Shown here in pieces: positions 43,823 to 53,020 of a DNA stretch of 64,000 nucleotides (position 1 is its first letter; the number at the start of each line of letters is the position of its first letter). A program made the position numbers and the translations under genes. The notes under the pieces were generated by a model. The model was not told the origin of the DNA. It was given only the letters and a program-made list of their open reading frames with translations, and searched no databases. The stretch comes from Longimicrobiales bacterium (GTDB lineage: Bacteria > Gemmatimonadota > Gemmatimonadetes > Longimicrobiales > RSA9): NCBI GenBank assembly GCA_035461765.1, contig DATHUY010000107.1:1-64000 (forward strand). The letters run 5' to 3'.

Positions 43823-45043
43823 GTGTTTCAGCACACGGCCGACGGTCACCACATGGTCCTCTACCTGAGACACCTGGTGCGCGCGGCCGCCGAGCGCGGC
43901 TGGCGCGTCGATCTCGTTACGACGCGCGCCGCGCTCGCGCACCCCGCGTACGCCGTGGTGCGCGCCGAGGCGGGAGACGTGCTCGACACATTCATGATGG
44001 ACGATATCACGTTTCCAGCGCGGCCGAATGCGGTCAGGCTGCTACTCCATCAGCTGAAGCTGCATCGCATATATGCGCGCGCGTTTCGCCGCTACCAGGC
44101 ACAGCGATCGTGTGACGTTGTGTATGTCGGCAACATGGACCACTGCGACCGCGCAATCGCGCTGCTCGGCTCGCCCTTCGGCGCTGTTCCGTTCGTGGGC
44201 ATGTCCATCTCCATCCGCCACCATCATCGCGCGATGGGCGTGCGCGGCCCGGGCACTCGGCACGACGCCCTGTATGCGCGCCTCTTCGAGCGGCTGCTCC
44301 GCGTCAAGACGCTCCGTGCGCTCGCGACCATCGATGAGACCCTGCCCCGGTACGCACGGCAGCAGCGCATCTCCGGCTGCCGCAAGGTGCACCACGTCGC
44401 GGACGTGGCGCGGCTGCATGGCACGGCCGATCGGGCAGCGGTGCGCACGTCCCTCGGGATCGCGCCCGACGACATCGTGGTCCTCGCCTACGGCGCGCTC
44501 GATCCGCGCAAGGGCATTGCCGAGCTGATTGCGGCTGCGGCATCTCCCGCGTGCTCCACGCGCGTCGTCGTACTTCTGGCTGGGCGCCAGAACGCGTTCG
44601 TTCGTGATCTCCTCAAAGGTGCGGATGCGCAGCAGCTACGCACCGCGCACCGGCTGGTGGAAGTTTCCGGATTTCTCGGAGACCAGCGGGAAGTGGACGT
44701 GTTCAGTGCGACGGACATCGTGTGGGTCGCATATCGCCGATTCTACGGCGCGAGCGGCGTGCTGATCCAGGCCGGCGCCATGCGGCTTCCCGTCGTCGCT
44801 TGCGAGGACGGACTGATAGGCTGGACCACTCATCGCCACGGCCTGGGCGAGATCGTGGATCCGGGGAGTCGCGAGTCTGTAACCGCCGCGATCAACCGGC
44901 TTGCGGGCGACGACGCTCTGCGCCGCACCTATGGCGCAAACGGAGCACAGCTGGCGGCGGCGCACACACCCGAGGCGTTCGGCACGCGTCTGTGCAACGT
45001 GATCGCCTCGGCCGCAACGCTGCCGGAGCCCTTGCATCCATGA
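43823..45043 (+). CDS. Glycosyltransferase, GT4-like
   Basis: About 406 residues by the GTG at 43823. That start truncates the first beta strand: in-frame codons before it read LNALRVAV, so initiation at CTG 43802 (a CTGA overlap with the previous stop) or CTG 43811 fits the GT-B fold better. Later parts include VVLAYGALDPRKGIAELI (second Rossmann start) and VSGFLGDQREVDVF. FYGASGVLIQAGAMRLPVVAC lies where GT4 enzymes have E-x7-E, but the first Glu is replaced. It is probably a repeat-unit glycosyltransferase. Confidence 0.8.
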   Translation: MFQHTADGHHMVLYLRHLVRAAAERGWRVDLVTTRAALAHPAYAVVRAEAGDVLDTFMMDDITFPARPNAVRLLLHQLKLHRIYARAFRRYQAQRSCDVVYVGNMDHCDRAIALLGSPFGAVPFVGMSISIRHHHRAMGVRGPGTRHDALYARLFERLLRVKTLRALATIDETLPRYARQQRISGCRKVHHVADVARLHGTADRAAVRTSLGIAPDDIVVLAYGALDPRKGIAELIAAAASPACSTRVVVLLAGRQNAFVRDLLKGADAQQLRTAHRLVEVSGFLGDQREVDVFSATDIVWVAYRRFYGASGVLIQAGAMRLPVVACEDGLIGWTTHRHGLGEIVDPGSRESVTAAINRLAGDDALRRTYGANGAQLAAAHTPEAFGTRLCNVIASAATLPEPLHP

Positions 45044-46323
45044 TCGTCGAACCATGGAGCCGGCGCGCGGTTGCGCTGCTGTACGCAGCCGTGATCGCCG
45101 GATACCCGCTCGTCTCCGGGCTGCCCCTCGTGCTCGGTGTCGACAGCCGCGTCGCATCGGTGCCGTTCCGCGCGTTCGTACTGCTGTACAGCATCGCGCT
45201 GTTTGTCGGCGTGTCTATCGTGCATCGCCGCGCCTACCGAGGCCTGTACTGGATCCCGTTCATTCTGTTCTGGGTGCTGTACATTGTGCGGCTGTTCCTG
45301 GACATCGTGTTTCTGCCGGTCACGCTGCGACTCACACCAGCAGAGTACTTCGCGTACAGCCTCGGCATGTGCATGATCACCGGGATTGTGATGTTGATGC
45401 GCGTAGACGATGACACGCTGCGTCTCGCGTTCCGCGCCACGTTCGGGGCCGTGGTAATCTCGTGCCTGACGGCGCTCTACCTGAATGTTGCAGCCATCCT
45501 GTCGGGCGACCTGTCGAGTCTGCAGAACATGCGGCTCCAGAGCGAGACGCTGAATCCGGTCGGTCTCGGCAACCTGGGCGTGTCGCTGATGCTGCTGTCC
45601 ATGTTCATGCTGCTGCACCGCCTGCCACGATCCGTGCTTGCAACGCTCGCGCTGCTCGCCCTGGTGCTGATCGGTCTGGCCACTACCGGTATGGCCGCAT
45701 CGCGCGGACCCGTACTCGCGTTCGTTCTTGCGCTGCCTGTGCTTGTATGGCTCGGCATCCGCCGTGGCGCATGGGTGCGCGCGCTCGCGCTCGCGGGCGC
45801 CGTCATCGTGACCGGAATCTCCGCCGCAGTCTACATCCAGCAGACGCTCGGATTCGGCATCATCTCCAGGATCTCGTCCGCCCTTGATTTCGGTTCGGAT
45901 GAGTCCAGCAACGTGCGTGTGGCCCTGTATCGCGGAGCCTGGGACCAGTTCGTGCACAACCCGATCCTCGGCAGTTCGCTCGACGAGCGCATCAGCACGT
46001 TCCACCCGCACAATCCCTGGATTGAAAGCTTCATGGCTACAGGCTTCCTCGGCGGCACGGCCTTTTCGCTGCTGCTCCTGGCCGCGTTCATCGGTGCGTT
46101 GCGCATCTTGCGCGACATGCCTGAGCATGGCTGGTTACCCCTGCTGTTCGGTCAGTACACCCTTCACGGACTGCTGTCCGGAGCGCTCTACCTGAGTGCG
46201 GACATGTGGGGGCTGATGTCCGCGATGGTCGCCATCGGATTCGCGTCCAGCCGCGCACCAGCCACACCCGGCAGCCCCTCAGCAGGCCCGCCGGCTCCGC
46301 TACAGACTCAGGGTGCGCAGTGA
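45040..46323 (+). CDS. wzy: Wzy-type O-antigen/exopolysaccharide polymerase
   Basis: The 427-residue protein has about 10-12 membrane helices and a large periplasmic loop containing SSNVRVALYRGAWDQFVHNPILGSS followed by HPHNPWIESFMATGFLGG. The R-x(n)-W-x-x-F-x-x-x-P-x-x-G-x-G and H-N-x-x-x-E patterns are typical of O-antigen ligase/polymerase (Wzy/WaaL) proteins. Presence with wzx, wzz and wza types supports polymerase rather than ligase. The ATG overlaps the previous stop by four bases. Confidence 0.87.
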   Translation: MIVEPWSRRAVALLYAAVIAGYPLVSGLPLVLGVDSRVASVPFRAFVLLYSIALFVGVSIVHRRAYRGLYWIPFILFWVLYIVRLFLDIVFLPVTLRLTPAEYFAYSLGMCMITGIVMLMRVDDDTLRLAFRATFGAVVISCLTALYLNVAAILSGDLSSLQNMRLQSETLNPVGLGNLGVSLMLLSMFMLLHRLPRSVLATLALLALVLIGLATTGMAASRGPVLAFVLALPVLVWLGIRRGAWVRALALAGAVIVTGISAAVYIQQTLGFGIISRISSALDFGSDESSNVRVALYRGAWDQFVHNPILGSSLDERISTFHPHNPWIESFMATGFLGGTAFSLLLLAAFIGALRILRDMPEHGWLPLLFGQYTLHGLLSGALYLSADMWGLMSAMVAIGFASSRAPATPGSPSAGPPAPLQTQGAQ

Positions 46324-47474
46324 AGGTAGCGCTCGTGGCGGCAATGGCCGCCCCCTACCGTCTCCCCGTCTGGGAGGCGCTCGGCCAGCGTCTTGAGCAG
46401 CTTGATGTGCTGCTGTGCTCGGAGAGGGAGTCGAACCGTATCTGGAGGGACACTCGAGATGCTGCCGCGAGCTATTCGCGCACCGTTCTTCCAGGCTTCC
46501 ACCGTTATGTTCTGGGCTTGGAATGGGGCTTCCACTGGAATCCGACTCTGCTCCGGCACCTGCGGCGCGTTGCGCCGGATGCAATTATCGTCAATGGGTA
46601 CGATTCACCGAGCTACCTTACGGCTATGGCGTACGCTCGTGTGCAAGGAGTGCCGCTGGTGCTGTCTGTCGAAGGCCATGCGGAAAGCAGCCGCTTCACC
46701 ACGGGCCCGATCGCCGCTGCCCGACGGCGCCTGGTTCGTGCCGCCGACGCATGTCTCGCTCACGGCCGCGCGAGTGCGGATTACGTGGCTGCGCAGGGCA
46801 TGCCACGCGATCGGATCGTGACCGGAATTCTGCCAGTCGATGTTGAACGTGTTGGCCGCCTCGCGGATGCGATTGCCGCCCGCTCCGACCGGAAGGTTCC
46901 GCCCGTGCAATTCATCTCCGTGGGCCGTCTCACCGGGCGCAAGAGGGTCATCGATCTGGTCGATGCATTCCGGACTGTTGACCCGTGTGATGCCTGTCTG
47001 ACGATCGTCGGACACGGTCCGCTCCAGCAGAGAATCGAGGCGATGCTCGCGGAGCCGGGGCTGGAGCATGTGCGCTTCGCTGGCGCGTCCAGCACACTCG
47101 ATGAGACGGTGGCCCACCTGGGACGTGCGGATGTGCTCGTCATGCCTTCCGTACGCGAGGTGTGGGGTCTTGTGGTGAATGAGGCGCTCGCCGCCGGACT
47201 CTATGTCATCGCCTCCCGTACGTCCGGCGCTACGCCGGACCTGATCGAGGATGCGCCGTTTGAAGTCGGCATGGCTATTGACCCGGCCAAGCCTGCTGCT
47301 CTGGCTGCGGCCATCACCGCGGCGGCGGCTCGCGTCAAGGCGGGCTGCGTGGATCGCGACCGCATTGCGCAATGGGGGCGCACGCATACGCCGGAGAGAC
47401 ACGCGGAGAACATGGTAGAAGCCATCGGCATCGCCATTGGCAGACGATCAAGACTGCGCGGCAAGGAATCGTGA
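46320..47474 (+). CDS. Family-4 glycosyltransferase
   Basis: The 384-residue GT-B protein starts at a GTG overlapping the wzy stop. It opens VALVAAMAAPYRLPVWEAL, a start common in GT4 enzymes. It has QFISVGRLTGRKRVIDLVDAF, LTIVGHGPLQQRIEAM and VRFAGASS, then MPSVREVWGLVVNEALAAGL, carrying the E-x7-E motif. It probably adds one sugar of the repeat unit, and ends the second polysaccharide block. Confidence 0.92.
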   Translation: MKVALVAAMAAPYRLPVWEALGQRLEQLDVLLCSERESNRIWRDTRDAAASYSRTVLPGFHRYVLGLEWGFHWNPTLLRHLRRVAPDAIIVNGYDSPSYLTAMAYARVQGVPLVLSVEGHAESSRFTTGPIAAARRRLVRAADACLAHGRASADYVAAQGMPRDRIVTGILPVDVERVGRLADAIAARSDRKVPPVQFISVGRLTGRKRVIDLVDAFRTVDPCDACLTIVGHGPLQQRIEAMLAEPGLEHVRFAGASSTLDETVAHLGRADVLVMPSVREVWGLVVNEALAAGLYVIASRTSGATPDLIEDAPFEVGMAIDPAKPAALAAAITAAAARVKAGCVDRDRIAQWGRTHTPERHAENMVEAIGIAIGRRSRLRGKES

Positions 47475-47912
47475 CAGCGATCAGCCGGAGCGTGGAGATC
47501 CACACAAGTCTGCTCAAGTCGGAACGCGCGGGCTGCCACGACGTTCAGCACCGCGGTCGGTTGGAGAGCGACGTACAGTGGGGTGTACGTGTGTGCGGCG
47601 ATTCGCGTCATCAGCTGGTACCCACGGAACGCGCGGCGTTCTGGGAACCGGGAGAGAGATCCAACCATGAGCGTACACCATCAACGGTTACATGGATGCA
47701 TGTTTTCATATTCACGTGGCCGAGGGGCCGGGACAGTGATGGATGTACGCTCTGCAGTGGCACGAGTTCGCGCCCGACGGGGTAGCACGAGTTCCTGTTC
47801 GCAGGGTTTTTCGGAGTGGGCGCAGCGTGGCGAGCGCGCACCCCCAGATGCTGGCCCGTAAAATGGTGAGAATCTCGGCGGTGGCCAGCGCAACCAGATC
47901 GCATTCGAGGAA
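47475..47912. other. 438-bp intergenic region with hairpin and direct repeat
   Basis: No gene is supported. A 7-bp perfect stem ACGTACA (47571-47577) / TGTACGT (47584-47590) encloses a 6-base loop. GCACGAGTTC occurs twice, at 47760-47769 and 47785-47794. AT content is higher around 47690-47720. The region divides two polysaccharide gene blocks and probably holds the promoter of the next one, but no clear -35/-10 pair stands out. Confidence 0.5.
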
Positions 47913-48917
47913 ATGAGTAGACAAATCTGTGTAACCGGCGGAGCCGGCATGATCGGTTCGCGACTCGTGCGCGCGCTCCTCGAGGCCGGCCATGACGTTA
48001 CCGTCATCGATAACCTGTGGCGCGGTCAGCTAAACTACCTCACCTCGCTGGATGGCTTCGATGCCGGCACAATGTTCCACCGCATCGACCTGTCCGATCC
48101 GGAGAATGCGGCGCGCACCCGTCATGTCCTGAACGGCTGCGATTCCGTCGTTCACCTGGCCGATATTGTCGCCGGAATCGGGTACGTGTTCAACAACCAG
48201 TACGAGATCTTCCGGGTCAACAACCTCATTAACACTCATGTCCTGCGCGCCTGCGCCGACACCGGCGTGCCGCGGGTGCTTTACGCAGGCACCGCGTGCA
48301 GTTTCCCCAAACACCTGCAAATGAGCCTGGGCTCGGTGTTACGCGAGAGTCAGCTGTTTCCCGCCGAGCCGGAGTCGGCCTACGGCTGGAGCAAGCTGAT
48401 GGGTACACTCGAGCTGCAGTTCATGGCCGAACAGCATGGCATCACTGCGTCAACGCTCATGCTGCACAACGTTTATGGTCCGAACTGCGATGTCGAGCCT
48501 GCCCGTTCACAGGTGATTCCATCTCTCATTCGCAGGATGATCGAGTTGGAAGAGGGCGCCACACTGTCGGTATGGGGTTCCGGGAAACAGGGCCGGGCGT
48601 TCGTCCATGTAGATGATATCGCGCGCGCATTTGTCTCTGCACTGGACTGCTCGTCCGACGAGCTACCGCCTGTCGTGCAGATCGGTCCCGGCCACTGCAC
48701 ATCGATTCGCGAGCTGGTGGAGACCCTCCGGGATCGGGTGATCCGCAAGGACCTGCTCATCGAGTATGACCGATCAAAGCCTGAAGGCGACATTGGCCGG
48801 TGCGCCGATTTCTCGCTTGCGCAGCGCGTCCTTGGCTGGTCTCCCCAGGTGGACCTGGAAGCTGGTCTCACGGAGACGTACAACTGGATAGAAGCGGAGC
48901 TGCGGGCGCGTATATGA
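47913..48917 (+). CDS. NAD-dependent epimerase resembling GDP-mannose 3,5-epimerase
   Basis: The 334-residue SDR has ICVTGGAGMIGSRLVRALL, HLADIVAGIGYVFNNQ, and then VLYAGTACSFPKHLQ. ESQLFPAEPESAYGWSKLM and HNVYGPNCDVEP follow, then WGSGKQGRAFVHVDD. The Cys in TACSFP and the PAEP-x-x-AYG-x-x-KL block closely parallel the catalytic Cys and Tyr/Lys segment of GDP-mannose 3,5-epimerases. I infer a GDP- or UDP-hexose epimerase; the product is uncertain. The ATG has GAGGAA just upstream. Confidence 0.83.
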   Translation: MSRQICVTGGAGMIGSRLVRALLEAGHDVTVIDNLWRGQLNYLTSLDGFDAGTMFHRIDLSDPENAARTRHVLNGCDSVVHLADIVAGIGYVFNNQYEIFRVNNLINTHVLRACADTGVPRVLYAGTACSFPKHLQMSLGSVLRESQLFPAEPESAYGWSKLMGTLELQFMAEQHGITASTLMLHNVYGPNCDVEPARSQVIPSLIRRMIELEEGATLSVWGSGKQGRAFVHVDDIARAFVSALDCSSDELPPVVQIGPGHCTSIRELVETLRDRVIRKDLLIEYDRSKPEGDIGRCADFSLAQRVLGWSPQVDLEAGLTETYNWIEAELRARI

Positions 48918-49669
48918 AGATCACCGTTGTGATTCCGAACTTTAACGATATTAGAATCGAGCGCGCTCTTCGTTCCGTTGAGGCCCAGACCCTGGCTCCG
49001 CACGAAATCCTGATCGTGGATGGCGGCTCCACGAACGCTGAGGTCCTGGAGTTCTACCGACGCTGCCGGGCGGACGTGGTCAGTGAAAAGGACGGGGGTA
49101 TCTTCGACGCCTTGAACAAAGGCGTGCGCCGTTCGTCCGGTGACGTGGTGTACCTGATGGGAGCAGATGATGAGCTATCGGATTCCCGCGTGTTCGAGGG
49201 TGTGGCCGCCCAGTTCGCCCATCAGCCTTCACTCGATGGAGTGTCGATCGGCTGCGAGTTCGTAATTGCGAGCGGCCACGTCATACGCAAATGGTATCCG
49301 CGCACCGTCACAGCAGCCCGGATGAGGAGAGGACTGCTGCCTCCGCACTTTTCACTGTTCCTCCGGCGGGAGATCTACGATCTGGTGGGGCCGTTCAAAT
49401 ATCGCGAGTGGGGGAATGTCGCGTGCGACATTCTCTGGCTGATGGATCTGGCAATCATGAAGCCGGACCTGCGTATCGCAATGACGTCCGAGCACCATCT
49501 GCGCATGGAGTACGGTGGCGCAAGTACGGGCTCGTTTTCCGCCGTGATGAACCAGTTCGTGGTGGTGCACCGCTACGCGAAGGCGAACGCTCGTCACCTG
49601 CGGCAGTGGTATCTGTACTCGCCCGTCAGGACTTTGTCGAAGCTCCTGCAGTTCAGGATGGGCAACTGA
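48914..49669 (+). CDS. Family-2 glycosyltransferase
   Basis: The 251-residue GT-A protein begins ITVVIPNFNDIRIERALRS and has EILIVDGGSTN and SEKDGGIFDALNKGVRRSSGD. YLMGADDEL provides the metal-binding D-x-D equivalent. The KDGGIFDALNKG string is typical of WcaA/WbbN-like GT2 transferases. It overlaps the epimerase stop by four bases. It probably adds one residue to the repeat unit. The following 270 bases to the next gene contain no clear feature. Confidence 0.92.
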   Translation: MKITVVIPNFNDIRIERALRSVEAQTLAPHEILIVDGGSTNAEVLEFYRRCRADVVSEKDGGIFDALNKGVRRSSGDVVYLMGADDELSDSRVFEGVAAQFAHQPSLDGVSIGCEFVIASGHVIRKWYPRTVTAARMRRGLLPPHFSLFLRREIYDLVGPFKYREWGNVACDILWLMDLAIMKPDLRIAMTSEHHLRMEYGGASTGSFSAVMNQFVVVHRYAKANARHLRQWYLYSPVRTLSKLLQFRMGN

Positions 49670-49943
49670 GGCCGGCTGCAGTCGGTCCTACGGCACTGTA
49701 CCCGACGACGCGCTGGGCACCGGATTTCAACGGGTTGTTTGGAACCGGACGCCGGCTGGCCGGCACGCTGGATCCCCTTGGGCTAGTGGTTCGAATCCGG
49801 GCGTGTATCGCCGGGTTCATGCTCGTGGTCCCTGCGTTTCACATGTCGATCCCGAACACGGCGGCTATGCCAAGAAATCGTGTCGCCCCTGGGGGTGCCC
49901 CTTGGCCACCCTGGGGCTCAGCAGTGTGCGGTGTGCGTGCAGT

Positions 49944-52004
49944 ATGACCCGCTCGTCCGCGGCGTCGGCGTCCATGGCTGACACACGTGCCATGCACGTC
50001 GAGTCGTCGGCACAGGTGGGCAGCCGCTCGTTGCTTGAGCCGGCGATCACTATCGCACTGATCACTACGGCGGCTCAGGGCGTAGTGACGGCCACGGCGC
50101 CACTGATCCCCACGGACGTCCGGGCAGTCGTGCTGGTGCTGGTGCTACTGGCATGGGTATGCTCCACGCTCGCGGCAGGCGGCTGGGTGCTTGGACGACT
50201 CGGTGCGACCGTGCTGCGCGGGGAGGATCGCGCCCTTCCGGCGCTCGTGGGATTGCTCGGCATTGGGGTCTCCGTCCTCGCGATGTCGCAGCTTGCGCTC
50301 GTGCGTTCGCTTCTGAGCCGGCCGGCGCTCACGTGGAGCGTCGATTGGCGTTTTAGCTGGAACCATGCGGAGGCCATCGCGCGCACGGGCGGCGCGCAGC
50401 ACGCGCTCGACTACAGTGGCCAGCCGCTGGACTATCACGTCGGCCCCGCATGGAGCGCCGGTGCTGTGGATCAACTGCTCGGATCCGGTGCGCCCGAGGT
50501 GCTCTTCGGAGTTATTCCGGCCGTGTGTGTGCTCGCGATTGCGCTGGCGTGCCTTCGTGTGCTGCGACACGCAGGCATTAATGATGCGCATGCCGCCCCC
50601 GCTGTCGGTCTGGCGTTCTCTGTCCCCGGCCTGCTGCTCGCGTACGCGCCACTGGCACCGACCACAGTCCTCCAGGTCATGCTGAATCCCGCAAGCGCGC
50701 ACTTATGGTTGTTCTCACCCGCATTCATCCTGAATGGGCTGCTCGGTCTGACGGTCGGCATGGCGATCGTCGCGCTGATCTTCCAAGAGACGTACGACCG
50801 CCGGTCGCTGCTCGCTACCCTCGTCGCTGCCGCCGCACTCGGCGGCCTAGTCAGCATCAAGCCGCAGTATTTCGCTGCATTCGGCCTGATGGTCGGACTG
50901 ATCGGACTCATGCGCCTGCGCCGGGTCTGGCGGTCTCGTCCTTTCCCGCCGCCCATCATACTAGTAGTCGCGGTTGCGGCGTTCGGCGTTGCCGTGCTGC
51001 TGATGTTCGCCATGGGATCGGGAGAAGGACTCCTGGGGGTGCCACGCTGGGCGCCCGGTCGTACCAATTTCTCGCCCATGCATGCCGTTCGCGAACTGGT
51101 CAGCCTCCACATGCTAATTGCGATCGCGGCTGGGGCGACGTTGCTGCGTGGCGAGCGGTTTGCCGCGCTCCGCGAGGTGAGCCTTGCGGCGGTGCTCGCC
51201 ATGGTCCTGATCGGTGCGGTCCTGATGTCAGTGCAATTTAGTCTCCCGGCGGACGTTCTCGACCGAGCCGATACGCTGGGTATGCCGGACGTGCGCACAG
51301 ATGTCGGCGCAAATCTCGTACAGGCACTCATCCCGCTACGCGTCGTGATCATCCTGTGCACCGCCGCCATAATGGTCTCGGCGCTTGGCACTTCTGAGCG
51401 ACGCCGGGTGTGGCTCTTGCTCGCTCTTCTCATCGGCGCATTGCGCAGCCCACTGCTCATCCTGGGCTTCGCCCGCCCCGCTGACGCATACGAAGCCGCA
51501 GAGGATCCGGGGCTGCACGCCGTGCTCGCCACCGTCCCGGTCGAAGGTATACGCCTGATTTCGAGCGATATCGCCGACCCGGCGGAAGACTACGGCCGCT
51601 CGCAGCGTGGGTTCCTCCTGTCCGCGTATCACGGCCATGAGATCTATCTGGCAAATGTGCGGTATTATCGATATGCTGAGGCCGATGTGGTTGAGCGAAT
51701 CACGCATCTGCGCGTCTTTTTCGGCTCCTCCTGGTCTGGCTGGCACGATGGCTGGCTGCGTCGTGAGAGCATTACCCATATTCTGGTGCACGACCGCTGC
51801 CCACCCGCTTGGCGGGCCTCCGTCAACTCTACCGGCGCACCGCTCATGGTAGTCGCGCGTGCCGGCGAGTGGACGGTTTACAGTACGAGAGACCCGGCCA
51901 ATTCAATGCCCACGGAACTTCCGCGATGGCGCGACATACGGCCGGAATACGGAAGCGGTGCATGCATCACGTCCGCCGCGCCCTTTGTGACTGAATCGCC
52001 ATGA
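49944..52004 (+). CDS. Large polytopic membrane protein, unknown (possible GT-C-like)
   Basis: About 686 residues from the ATG at 49944; ATGs at 49977 and 49992 are also possible, and the frame is open upstream from 49803 without family features. Roughly 12 membrane helices fill residues 30-500. A soluble C-terminal domain of about 180 residues follows. An early periplasmic-type loop has SVDWRFSWNHAEAIARTGG and LDYHVGPAW with several acidic and His residues, as in some GT-C glycosyltransferases. No named family is recognised. It overlaps the next gene by four bases, a GtrB-like glycosyltransferase, and a polyprenyl-phosphate-sugar-dependent partner would fit. Confidence 0.7.
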   Translation: MTRSSAASASMADTRAMHVESSAQVGSRSLLEPAITIALITTAAQGVVTATAPLIPTDVRAVVLVLVLLAWVCSTLAAGGWVLGRLGATVLRGEDRALPALVGLLGIGVSVLAMSQLALVRSLLSRPALTWSVDWRFSWNHAEAIARTGGAQHALDYSGQPLDYHVGPAWSAGAVDQLLGSGAPEVLFGVIPAVCVLAIALACLRVLRHAGINDAHAAPAVGLAFSVPGLLLAYAPLAPTTVLQVMLNPASAHLWLFSPAFILNGLLGLTVGMAIVALIFQETYDRRSLLATLVAAAALGGLVSIKPQYFAAFGLMVGLIGLMRLRRVWRSRPFPPPIILVVAVAAFGVAVLLMFAMGSGEGLLGVPRWAPGRTNFSPMHAVRELVSLHMLIAIAAGATLLRGERFAALREVSLAAVLAMVLIGAVLMSVQFSLPADVLDRADTLGMPDVRTDVGANLVQALIPLRVVIILCTAAIMVSALGTSERRRVWLLLALLIGALRSPLLILGFARPADAYEAAEDPGLHAVLATVPVEGIRLISSDIADPAEDYGRSQRGFLLSAYHGHEIYLANVRYYRYAEADVVERITHLRVFFGSSWSGWHDGWLRRESITHILVHDRCPPAWRASVNSTGAPLMVVARAGEWTVYSTRDPANSMPTELPRWRDIRPEYGSGACITSAAPFVTESP

Positions 52005-53020
52005 ACCTGAGACCACCCGATTCCGGTATGGTATCCGCTGAACTATCCGTTGTGCTCCCCTGCTATAACGAGCGCGACAACATTCAGGCCGTCCACGGTC
52101 GACTGAAAGCTGTCATGGATCAACTTGCGAGACGGCACGAGATCATCTATGTGAATGACGGCAGCAGCGACGGCTCGGACCGCATCCTTGAACGCCTCCA
52201 CGCCGAGGATCCGACCGTAAAGGTGATACATCTCTCGCGCAACTTCGGGCATCAGGCTGCGCTCTCCGCGGGTATGGCGGCGGCGCAGGGCCAGGCCGTC
52301 ATCCTGATGGATTGCGACCTGCAGGACCCCCCGGAGGTCATCCCGGATTTCATCGCGGCGTGGGAGAGCGGTGCGGAGGTTGTGTTTGCGGTGCGGAGAA
52401 ATCGGAAGGAGGGGTGGCTCAAGCGTATCGCATACAGCACCTTCTATCGATCCATGCGCTGGATTTCGAAAATCGACACACCGCTAGATGCCGGCGACTT
52501 CTGCCTGATGGACCATGTCGTCGTGGTTGCAATGCTGCGTCTTCCCGAGCGAAATCGATTCCTCCGAGGGTTGCGCGCGTGGGTTGGATTTCGCCAAGTC
52601 GGCGTGCCGTTTGACCGGGGCATGCGCGAGGCAGGCGAGAGTAAGTACAGCCTCCGAAAGCTCGCTGGGCTCGCCCTGTCAGGTTACGTCGGGTTCTCGG
52701 CCATGCCGCTCCGGCTGGCCGGGGTGCTGGGCGTGGTCAGCGCATTTGCGGGTTTTGCCCTCGGCACCTGGATAGTGATCCTGAAGCTGAGCGGCACAAG
52801 TGCGCCGCAGGGGTGGGCAAGCCTGTTTTCGCTGGTGCTGTTCGTGTGCGGCGTCCAACTGCTCGTGCTCGGTACACTCGGCGAGTATCTGGGGCGGGTG
52901 TATGATGAGGTTCGTCAGCGTCCAACGTACATTGTACGTGAGCGGCTTGGCTGGAGCGATTCAATCCCAGCACGACCTCCTGAAGAATGCGTGAGTGATG
53001 GCAGAGTTCGATCGGTTTAG
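52001..53020 (+). CDS. GtrB/ArnC/DPM1-like polyprenyl-phosphate glycosyltransferase
   Basis: The 339-residue GT2 protein has LSVVLPCYNERDNIQAV, IIYVNDGSSDGSD and VKVIHLSRNFGHQAALSAGM. ILMDCDLQDPPEVIPDFI carries the metal-binding aspartates. Two C-terminal membrane helices lie at about 240-265 and 278-300. This layout is that of enzymes that load a sugar onto undecaprenyl phosphate. The product would be used by a GT-C partner, for which the overlapping upstream membrane protein is a candidate. Confidence 0.92.
   Translation: MNLRPPDSGMVSAELSVVLPCYNERDNIQAVHGRLKAVMDQLARRHEIIYVNDGSSDGSDRILERLHAEDPTVKVIHLSRNFGHQAALSAGMAAAQGQAVILMDCDLQDPPEVIPDFIAAWESGAEVVFAVRRNRKEGWLKRIAYSTFYRSMRWISKIDTPLDAGDFCLMDHVVVVAMLRLPERNRFLRGLRAWVGFRQVGVPFDRGMREAGESKYSLRKLAGLALSGYVGFSAMPLRLAGVLGVVSAFAGFALGTWIVILKLSGTSAPQGWASLFSLVLFVCGVQLLVLGTLGEYLGRVYDEVRQRPTYIVRERLGWSDSIPARPPEECVSDGRVRSV

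Noticed and set aside
49788-49798. GGTTCGAATCC, identical to a tRNA T-loop segment
   Set aside because: The flanking bases do not form a 5-bp T stem, and no matching acceptor, D or anticodon arms are found within 80 bases upstream.
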